DNA of 64,000 bases from positions 3,162,001 through 3,226,000 of the forward strand of contig NZ_CP069526.1 of assembly GCF_016889705.1 (NCBI RefSeq), given 5' to 3'. Below, piece after piece: positions 1 through 9,600 of this stretch; the first letter of the stretch is position 1; each line of letters starts with the position of its first letter. Below the pieces are notes generated by a model, which was not told the origin of the DNA, ran no database searches, and saw only the letters and a list, made by a program, of their open reading frames with translations. This stretch comes from Amycolatopsis sp. FDAARGOS 1241 (GTDB taxonomy: Bacteria; Actinomycetota; Actinomycetes; Mycobacteriales; Pseudonocardiaceae). The position numbers and the translations under genes are program-made.

Positions 1-1
1 C

Positions 2-58
2 CTCGACGGGCTACTCGCCAGCACCCGCATCCGAGCAGCCCTCGACAACGCCGGCTAA
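2..58 (+). CDS. 3' end of an unidentified gene (partial)
   Basis: An open frame enters from the left edge and stops with TAA at 56-58. Its 18 codons have almost exclusively G or C in the third position, which suggests genuine coding sequence. The tail ends in RIRAALDNAG. It converges on the immunity gene, and the two stop codons overlap by a few bases. The fragment is too short to assign to a family. Confidence 0.4.
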   Translation, partial: LDGLLASTRIRAALDNAG

Positions 59-687
59 CGCTTCGTGACGTCGTTGATCGCGGTCCCCGGCGGCAGGCTC
101 AGCGCGCCACGTCGCAGCTGGCCACAGATCGACCAGTAGACCTCCAGGTCGCTGACCTCAAGGTTCTCGATCATGTCTTGGCCGCCGAGGAACAGCGGGA
201 CTCGGTAGCCCACGCACTGGTCGCGGCGCAGCGGCACAGAGTCGCTGTTGACGGCTGACCACGAGTCGAAGAATTCTGTTGCTAGTGCGGCGTCCGCGTA
301 CTCGACAAGTTCTTCGTCGTGGAATGCCGCGAACGGCAGCGGGATCTCCAGAGCCTCGCCCGTTCCCGGCTCGAGTAGGAGGACCTGCGGCTGCCCATCC
401 ACGGTGCGGCCGGAGTCGACGGCGAACTGCCGCCCGAGCCAGTCGTAGCCGAACGGGCCGACGCGGGTCGCATACTCGGAGAACGCCTCCGCGATCAGCG
501 TCAACGCCTGCGAGCCAGACGTGTGGTCGTGGACCCGGTACAGGCCGCCTCCGAAGGTCGCTCCGGCGAACTCCGAAGCGAAGTCGAGGTACCCCTCAAC
601 ACCGACGAGCCGTTCATGCCGCCACGTCGAGCCAGCCGGAACCGCGTCCCGAAGCGGGGCGTACTCGGCGCGGAAACGTTGGAACAT
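55..687 (-). CDS. Tdi1/DUF1851-like immunity protein of the RHS toxin
   Basis: This is a cytosolic protein of about 210 residues. Its second half (FGYDWLGRQF, then [58 protein letters not shown]) resembles the Tdi1 immunity / DUF1851 family found beside secreted toxins. The frame is open upstream to a GTG at 756, inside the toxin gene. The ATG at 687 is preferred because a perfect GAGAGGA sits six bases upstream at 694-700 and overlaps the toxin stop codon, so the pair is probably translationally coupled. Its likely role is to bind and neutralise the HNH tip of the RHS protein in the producing cell and its kin. Family recognition is from memory of conserved motifs, and the pairing is inferred from position. 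Confidence 0.75.
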   Translation of the reverse strand: MFQRFRAEYAPLRDAVPAGSTWRHERLVGVEGYLDFASEFAGATFGGGLYRVHDHTSGSQALTLIAEAFSEYATRVGPFGYDWLGRQFAVDSGRTVDGQPQVLLLEPGTGEALEIPLPFAAFHDEELVEYADAALATEFFDSWSAVNSDSVPLRRDQCVGYRVPLFLGGQDMIENLEVSDLEVYWSICGQLRRGALSLPPGTAINDVTKR

Positions 688-698
688 CCGAAGTCCTC

Positions 699-3600
699 TC
701 ACCAGATCATCACTGATATCACGAATGTGCCTGGCTTGAGGCCTCGGAGCTGCCACATGATCTGCGACCCGAGACTCCGGTTTACCGACAAGTCCAGCGG
801 ATTCATGTTCGCGACGTCATCAAGCCCGCCGAGCTGCAAGTCGATGGTGTGATCGACGTCCGCTCCGCTCGGGACGATGCCACCAGCACGGCGGTAGCGT
901 GAGGCCGGGGACGTACCGACCCGCTTAACCGGAGTCACCCGCAGGCCTCCAGCTCCCGCCGCTTCGTTCAGCGCAGCCACCTTCGCATCAGCAGCCGACC
1001 GCTGGGCTGCGTTCCACCCGGGCTTGTAGCGGAGCGACAGGCTGGCCCCGCCCTCTACTGCGTGTTCGACGTCTGCAGCGCTCGCAGCCGACGCCTCGCC
1101 TGCCCCACCGTCGCCTTCGCATACCAAACTACTCTTGTTCCAGGTCTCGCCATCGAAGAGCCATTGGCCGCCAGCGCAAGCAGCGTCGTCGAGGCTGCCC
1201 TGGGCCGGAGCGAGACCACCCGGCCAGGTGTCAGGACTTCCCGGTTGTGCGTAGGGGTCGAAGGTGGTGGGGTCTTCGCTGGGATTAGTGCCGGCGACGA
1301 GGTTGGTGATGATCGGTGAGTCGGATGCGCCGGTGGCGGGGGTTTTGGTTCCGTTTTGGGGGATGATGCCGGGGCCGGTGACTTGGCCGCTGGGTCGGGG
1401 GTTGTCCGGTGTCTGGTAGACCCGCGCGGCGATGATCTGGTCGTGAGTGGGTGGTTTCGGGCGGGTGAGGCCTTGTCCTCCCCCGTGACCGGCCGGCTTG
1501 TGTCCGCGGGGGGCGTGGCCTGGTGGGTTGTGTCCGCTTGGCCCAGTCGTTTCGGGCCAGTCGAACGATCCTCCCAGTGAAAGTGCCGCTCCGCCGTAGT
1601 CGTAGCCGCCGTAAGACGGGTACCCGCCTGGCCAGTTGGACGGCGCGGGCGGACGCGAAGGATAATGTTGATCTCGTTGCCCAGGTGCCTCGTCTCCGGC
1701 GAGCAGGAAGTCAAGGCCCCCCAGGATCGCGCCGAGCCAGCCCCACGACGCAGCGCCGCCGCCGGCCGCCACTCCTGCGCCTGTGGTAGCGAGGTCGGTA
1801 CCACCGGCCCCGGCCAGGGTCGGGAGTTCGCACCCGATGAGCAAGCATTCGCCCCAATGGCCGTTGGGGTCGTTGTAGGTGAGGGGGTTGTCGTTGGCAT
1901 AGGTGTAGGGGTTGGCGGCGGTGCCGGTGATCGTGCTGATGGTGTCGTGGCTGGTGAAGTCGCCCTGGGCGGGGTCGTACCAGCGTGACGCGGTGCCGAC
2001 GAGCTGGGTGGCGGGGTCGGTCCAGCCGCCTTGGTAGCCGAGGTCGGCTTGGGTTCCGGTGGTGGCAACGGGGTTGCCGTAGGGGCCGTAGGCGCTGGAT
2101 CCGGTGAGGGCGGTGCCGGTGGGGGTGAACAGGCCGGTCACGTCGCCGTGCAGGTCGGTGAACGCGGTGGCGGCGGTGCCGCCGGTGGCGACGCCCAGGA
2201 GGTTGCCGCCCGGGTCTCGGCTGAAGGTTTGGGTGCCGTCGCCAGTGGGGGTGGTGTCGGTGCCGTCGTAGGTGAAGGTGGTCGTGCCGGCGGTGGTGAG
2301 GCGGCCGAGGGCGTCGTGGGTGTAGGTGGTGGCGCCGTTGTAGGCGGCCATCTGGTCGAAGGCGTCGTAGGTGTAGGTCTGGGTGGTGGTGCCGTCGGTG
2401 GTGGCGGTTTGTGCACCGCGGGCGTCGTAGGTGGTGGTGTTGGTGGTGGTGCCGTTGGTGGCGGTGGTGAGTTGGTCGCGGGCGTTGTAGGTGTAGGTCC
2501 AGGGGCCGGCTTGGGTGCGGTTGCCGGCGTTGTCGTAGGCGTAATTGGTGGTGGTGGTGCCGTCGGTCCAGGAGGTCAGGCGGTCGGCTTGGTCGTAGGT
2601 GTAGGTGTTGGCCGCGGCGCCGGCGGTGCCGGTGGTGGTTTTGCCGGTGAGGTTGTTGTTCGGGTCGTAGCCGTAGGTGATGGCGGCTTCGGTGGCGCCG
2701 CCGGGCGCGGTGATGGTTTGGGCGGCTAGGCGGTGGGTGGTGTCGTAGGTGTTGGTTTGGGTGGCGTTGCCGGTGCCGTAGCCGATTCCGGTGGGCTGGT
2801 CGAGGGTGTTGTAGGTGTAGCTCGCGGTCGCGCCGGTCAGCGGGTCGGTGGCGGTGGCGAGCTGGCCGGTCGGGGTGTAGGTGAACCCGGCGGTACCGGT
2901 GCTGTCCGTGCGGGAAGTCAGCTGCCCGTTGTTGTCGTAGGTGTAGCTTGCAGTGCCCGACGGTCCGGCCGCGGAGAATGTCAGGCCGCGGTCGTCGTAG
3001 GTGAAGGTGTCGGTGCCGGTGGGTGCGCTGGCTGAGGTCAGGCGCCCGGCCAGGTCGTAGCCGATGGTGCGGGCGGTGGTGGTGGCCTCGGCTCCGGTGC
3101 CGCTCTGGGAGGTGAGCCGGCCGAGTTCGTCGTAGCCGAGAGTCTGGGTGACCCCACCGGGTTCGGCCAGGGTCGTCAGGTGGCTGTCGGCGTCGTAGGT
3201 CCGGGTCGTGGTGGTGTCCGCGGGGGTGGTGAACCCGGGAACCGCGGGGGCGATGGTGGATTCGGGCAGGCCGAGGCTGTTGTAGGTGTAGATCGTGGCG
3301 TTGTTGTTGCCGTCGGTGTAGCGGGTGGTCTGCCCGGCCGCGTCGTAGCCGTAGCCGGTGGTGATCGACGCGGTGGCTGAGATCGGCTGGACCTGTTGGG
3401 TGATGTGGTTGCCGGCGTCGACGGTGTAGGTGGTGGTGTGGTTGTTGGCGTCGGTGGCCGAGATCTTGTTGCCGGCCGCGTCGTAGCCGGTGCCGAGGGT
3501 GCGTACGGTCGCGCCGGTGTTGTCGAGCTGCGTGGTTGCGGTGGTGCGGCCGGCCGGGTCAAATGTGGCCACCACCGCGGAGCCGTCCGGCAGCGTGGTC

Positions 3601-6600
3601 TGGGTGAGGTGCCCATCGGCGTCGTAGGCGGAGCTTGTGGTGTGGCTGTTGGCGTCGGTGACCGAGGTGGTCTGGCCAAGTTTGTCGTAGCCGTACTGGG
3701 TTGTCTGCCCGCCGGGCAGGGTGACCGAGAAGGGTCGGTCGAGGGGCTCGGGACCGAGAGTCTGGGTGGGGTCGTAGCTCAGGGTTGTGGTGTTCGCGGC
3801 GCTGGTGGGCTGGCGGACCACCTGGGTGGACGTGATCGTCTGGCCGAGTTCGTCGTAGGTGGCCTGGGTTTGCGCGCCGGTGGGGTCGGTGGCCGAGAGT
3901 TGTTCGCCGTCGGTGTCGTAGGTCGCGTAGGACACGGGGGTGGTGCCGTCGACGGCGGGCTGGGTGGTGGTGACCCGGTTGCCGAGCTGGTCGAGGGTGT
4001 AGCTGGTGGTGCGGCCCAGCGGGTCGGTGGTGGAGGCCGGCTGCCCGAGCGGGTAGTAGGTGTATTGGGTCAGCGGGGTGATCGACGTGGCTGAGCCGGG
4101 TGGGGTGTATGCGGGTCGGGACACGCCGAGCAGTTCGGAGTCCGCGTCGTAGGTGCTGGTGGTGATGTTGCCGTCGGGATCAGACGAGGTGGTCTGGTCG
4201 CCGAAGGTGTTGTAGCCGTACTGGTTGATGGGGTGGGCCGGGGCGGGCGCGCCGCCGTCGGTTTCGGTGGTGACGATGGGGCCGGTGAGGGTGGTGAGCT
4301 GGCCGGCGGGGTCGTTGGTGTAGGTGGTGGTGTAGGCGGTGGGGTCGGCGCCGGTGACGTTGCCGCGCGGGTCGGTGACGCTGGTGAGGGCGCCGCGCTG
4401 GTCGTAGGTGGCGGTGGTGGTCAGGGTGGTGGCGCCGTTGTGCACGGCCTGGGAGGTGAGGTCGCCGAGGGTGTCGTAGCCGTAGTCGGTTTCCTCGTTC
4501 ACGCTGCCGTTGGCGACCGTCTTCGTCGCCACTTGATCGTTCGCGTCGTAGGTGAAGGTCGTGACGTGGCCGTCGGCGTCGGTGCTCGAGGTGACGCGCC
4601 CGGCCGGGTCGTAGACCTTCGTGCTCGCGCTTGGCGCCGAGGAGAGGTCGAACTGTGACGTCGGGTGCCCGGCCGCGTCGTACAGCGCGGTGGCCACGCT
4701 GACCGGGGTCTGGGTGCCGAAACGGTCGTGCCAGTTCGTCACGACGGCGGAGAGCTGCCGGCCGCTGTCGTCGTAGGTGTAGCGGGTGGTCCGGCCCATC
4801 GCGTCGGTGTCGGACGCGAGCAGTCCATCCGGGTCGTAGGCACGGGAGTCCAGCACCAGGTTCGTGGCGGCGATCGGGTGGTTCGGGTCGCCGGTCCAGT
4901 TGGTCAGCGTCGTGGCCGTGTGGTGCCCGTTCGCGTCGAAACTGTCGGCGTAGATGTTCCCTGCCGGATCGGTGGTGCTGGTGCGGTTGCCGTAGCTGTC
5001 GTAGCCGTAGCTGGTCTGCCGGTTGGCCGGGTCGGTGGTCGTCGCGAGCAGGTCGTGGCTGTCGTAGGTGTTGGTGGTGGCGCGGGCGGTGTCACCGCCG
5101 GTGGTGTCGCTGACGGTTTGGGCCAGGACGTTGCCGTCGGCGTCGTAGATGTAGGTCGTTTGCGGGGTGTGGGTGGTGCCGGTGACCGCGTCGGTCGTGG
5201 CGGGATCGGTTTGCGTGGTGAGCCGGTTCTGTCCGTCCCACGCGTAGCTGGTGGTGACGCCGGCCGGGAACGTGTCCGAGGTCTGGGTGGAGGTGAGTTT
5301 CCGGCCCAGCAGATCGAACGTCGCGGTGGTCGCCATGCCAGACGGGGCGGTGATGCCCGCGGCGTCGCCGGCGGCGGTGTAGCTGTAGTTGGTGATGTGG
5401 CCGAGCGGGTCTTTCTGGGTGGCCAGCAATCCGGCGGGTTCGGTGCCGCCGCCGACCGCTGTTTCGCTGCCGGTGGTGTAGGTGTTGGTGGTGACCGACC
5501 CGGCCGGGTTGGTCAGCGTCAGCAACCCGCCGGCCGCGTCGTAGGTGTAGCTCGTCTGATACGTCGTGTCACTCGGGCCGGACGAATCCGCGGTCAACGT
5601 GGTGAGCGGTTCGTCGTTACGCGGATCGGTGACCGCATACGTTCCCGCCGCCGGGAACGTCGCATACGAGGTGGCCGCGCCGCCGCTGGAGGCGCCAATG
5701 GTGCGGGACAGCACGTTGCCGCGCAGGTCGTGGGTGGTGGTGACGGTGTTGCCGTCGGGGTAGACGGTGGTGTAGCCGAACCCGTTGGTGTCGTAGGTGT
5801 AGTGGGTGGTGTTGCCGAGTGCGTCGGCCGTGCTGAGCAGCCGGGACCCGTTGACCGGGTCATACCGGTAGGACAGCGGGTGGTTGCCGGGGTCGGTGAC
5901 CGTGGCGGTCGTGACCGGGGTGGGGCTGGTGTTCGCCGCCTGCGCCGCGGTCCAGAGCCCGGCCACAGGGCCGGCGGTCAGGGGCGTGTTGTAGAAGGCG
6001 ACGTCGGCGACCGAGCCGGTGAAGTAGCCGCCCGGGTTTGCGGTCGCGTTGTTGGCCGGCGCGCCGCTGCCCCAGAGGCCGGAGCCGATGGTGGCGGTCT
6101 GCAGGCCGGGTGCGTTGATGATCGGCGCGGTCGCGGTCGCCGCGGTGGCGCCGTCGAGGTATTCGGTTTGGGAAATGCTGTTGTGGGGGAAGTCCGCGGT
6201 CTGGGATACGACGACGTAGTGCCATTTGCCGTCGGTGACGGTGCCTGGGGAGTTGAGGTAGCCGCTGCCGTACCAGGTGTAGAGCTTGCCGTCGGTGCCG
6301 ATGTAGAGCAGGGCGTTGCCGCCCCAGCCGGTAAGCACGCCGCCGGCGGTGGAGGTTTTGAACCACAGAGCGAGCGTTTTGCCACCGACTGTCCAGGCGG
6401 TGCTCTGCACCGGGATCGTCAGGCTGGAGGTGGTGCCGTTGAACGAGACCGCGGTGTCCCCGGTGGTCGGCATCGGCCCCGGCTGCCCGAGCGTCACGTT
6501 GGCATAGGTGCCGTCGCCGTCGGCGGTGGCGGAGATTGCGCTGGTGGGGATCTGGTTGACCGCTTGGGTTCCGGTGGTGTCGGTCAGCGGCCAGAAGTCG

Positions 6601-9600
6601 GTGGGATCACCGGCGAACACGGTGCCGCGGTACTGGGCCGAGGATCCGTTCGAGGTCGGTGGTGCAAGTGTCCACGCGCCGCCGTACTGGTCGGTGACGT
6701 GCGTGGCCCGGTCGAGCACGTTGTCGTAGGTGACCTGGGCGTGGGTTTTGCCTTCCGGGGTGGTGATCGAGGTCAGTTCCGCGGCCGGCTGCTTGCCGGC
6801 GCTGACCTGCTGGGCGATCGCCGGGCCGCCGAGGGCGCGGGTGTAGAACGCGACGTCGGCGATGTTGCCGTTGAAGTGGCTCCACCCCGCGGCGGGGCCG
6901 TTGACCCACGGGTAGCCGTTGACGTAGCCGGCGGCCACGAAGTTCATCGGGTCCAGGTTGATCAGGGTGCCCGCCTGGCTGCCCACGAGGGCGCCGTCGA
7001 GGTACATCGACTGGGTGTTGCCCTGCCCGACCAGGGTGACCGAGTGCCACGCCGAATCGTTCACCTTGCCCGACGACACGATCGGGGCGACGCTGCCGGT
7101 CCAGAACTGGCCATAGAGTTTGCCGTCGGTGCCGATGTAGAGCACCGGCATCGCACCCGGGTTCGGATTCGCGGTGTCGATCGCGCTGTGCCCGGTCGAC
7201 ATCAGCACCCCGGCCGAGCCGTTCGGGAAGGTCTGGAACCACAGCTGCACACTCAGATACGAGGCCGAGGACACGAGATTGTTCGGCAGCTGCAGCGAGC
7301 CGGCGCCGTTGAAGTAGCTCGACGTGCTCGGCGAACCCGGATGCGGTGTCGAGTCACTCGGCGACACCGTGGTGAACGCGCCGTTGTCCGCGCCCAGGTT
7401 CGCGCTGACCTCGTCGACCGCCGTCGCTCCCGCACTCTGATTTAGCCGCCAGTACGCGTACGGCTGCGCGTCCAGCACCGTCGACCGGTAATGCGACCCG
7501 GGCGTCGAGCCGCTGGTGTAGGAGTATCCGGTGCACTGGCTGCTCGAGGTCGGCGGGCAGACCGCGGTGAGCGTGTCGCCGCTATAGGTGTAGCTCCACG
7601 TCAACGCCTGCCCCCCGGCGGTCGCCGGGTCGGTGCTCACGGTCGCGACATGCCCACCGGACCACGTGAGGTGCAGCGACCGGTTGCCGCCGGTGTCGGT
7701 GACCGTGGCCAGGTGGCCGCCCGCGTCATAGGACAAGGTCTGCGCCCGCCCGGCCGCGTCGGTGATCGAGGTCAGCTTCCAGCTGCTGCCGGCCTGCTGG
7801 CCGAAGGTGTAGGTTGAGCCGCCGCGCACGGTCAGGCTGTAGCCGCCGCCGGGGAGCGGGCTGAACGTTGCGTACGTGCCCTGCGGGGGACTGTAGGTGG
7901 TGCCGTCCGCGTTGAGTCCGAACCGGACAGTGTGCCCGTCCGGATAGGTGACCACCACGTTCCCGGACCCGTCGGAATCCGGGACCGCGACCATGTCGTA
8001 GACCGTGGACCAGCCCGCACCGAACAAGTTACTGACGCGGGGGTCCTGCGAGTTGTACGAGCGGGCGATCGCCAAGGCCGGCCCGGCGGTGGCGACGCTC
8101 GCGTCGGTCACCGTGGTGGTGTAGTCACCCACGCCCGGGTCGAAGTTCCGCCGGCTCGTGTTGGCACCGATGTGGGCGGTGATCAGCGGTTGCGGGACCG
8201 CGGTGGTGAAGTATGCGGGGCTCGACCAGTTCGACGAGCCGACGGTGTCGTTGACCGCCACCGTCCAGTAGTAGGACTGGTTCCACGCGAGCTTGCCCGC
8301 AGGTACCCGGTAATTCCCGTTCGACAACGCCCCGGAATCGGCCACCAGCGCCGGCGTGCCACCACCGGCCGGCAGCGAGTAGACCTGGAAATCGAAGGTG
8401 ATGCCCTTCGCCGGGTAGTTGTCCGGGTCGTGGCCGGTCGCGAACAGCTGCGGTTGCAGCGTCGACAACGCCGTGTTCGACGGTGGACTCGCCGAGTCAA
8501 TCTGCGGTGGCGTATTCGCCGAGTTGATCACTTCGCACGGCGAGTTGACGCCGTAGCTGATGTTGAACGAGGTGTTGCCGGTGAACATGTCCCAGCACAG
8601 GTAGTACTGGCCCGGCGTGACCGGCCCGATCGTCGCGTTCACCGTGAACTTCTGGTTCGGGCCCACCGACCCGGGCAGGTTCGTCCACGGGTCGGGCGGG
8701 TTGGTGATGCGCAGGTTGTTCCAGTTCAGGTCGTAGAGCTGATACCACAAGTGGTTGTTGGTCGTGGTCCACGTGCTGTTGCCCAGGTTGGTGACGGTGA
8801 CCTGCTGCGACCCACTGGAAGTGCCGGTCGGCTTCGTGTAGTTCACCGGCGAGCTGTAGACCGCGCCGTTGGGGCTGTAGGTGATCGACAAGTACGGCGG
8901 GTTGGGTGTGTTGAAGCTGGCGAACTTCTTCCACCCGTACGAGTCGTGGGTGTCCGCGGTGACCGCGAGGCCGTTGTTGGCGCCGCCGTGGGTCCAGGAC
9001 TCGATCAGCTGGGTGCCGGCCGCGGTAGGGTTGTTGCCCAGGTTGACCGACACCCAGTGCGACGTCGAGCAGCTGGAGTCGTGGCCGTAGGCGACGTTGC
9101 TGCTGCCGATGGCTCCGCCGATGGACACCCACGGGTAGGTCTTTGCCCCGCCGACCGACCAGCCCGAGGTGATCGGGGAGACATACATCGGGCGCGGCTG
9201 GCACGAGTAGGACCAGATCTCGTCCATGTTCAGCGTGGCGGCCTCGATGTAGTTGTTGTTCAGGCTGCTGACGTCGAACTTCAGGTACGAGTTCGCGACG
9301 TTCGCCCCACCGTCGTAGGTGCCGGTGTCCAGCTCGGTGCCGCCGCTGTAGTCGTTGGTGAACGGCGACATCACATACGTCGACCCGGACGTGTTCAGGT
9401 TCACCGACGGGTCGACCTGGACCGGGAACACCCGCGCCGTGTCGTGCAACCAGGTCGCATCCAGGTCCATCCGCAGCGCCGGCTTGCCCTGGGCCGTCGT
9501 CAGCGAATACGTGACAGCGGTCGAGAGCACTCCGTCGCCCGAGCGGGGGTCGATGTTCGAGTCGCGCATGAACCCGTGCGCGATGGTGTCGACCACCTGC

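Noticed and set aside
1855..6000. Apparent tandem DNA repeats in the RHS gene
   Set aside because: The repeated GTGTAGGT-like words follow from YD peptide repeats in the protein. Copies diverge and have no fixed DNA unit or spacer, so this is neither a satellite nor a CRISPR array.
4665..7445. Plus-strand open frame of over 900 codons opposite the RHS gene
   Set aside because: Gly/Val/Arg-rich composition mirrors the RHS codons on the other strand. It has no ribosome site or domain. It is an antisense shadow.
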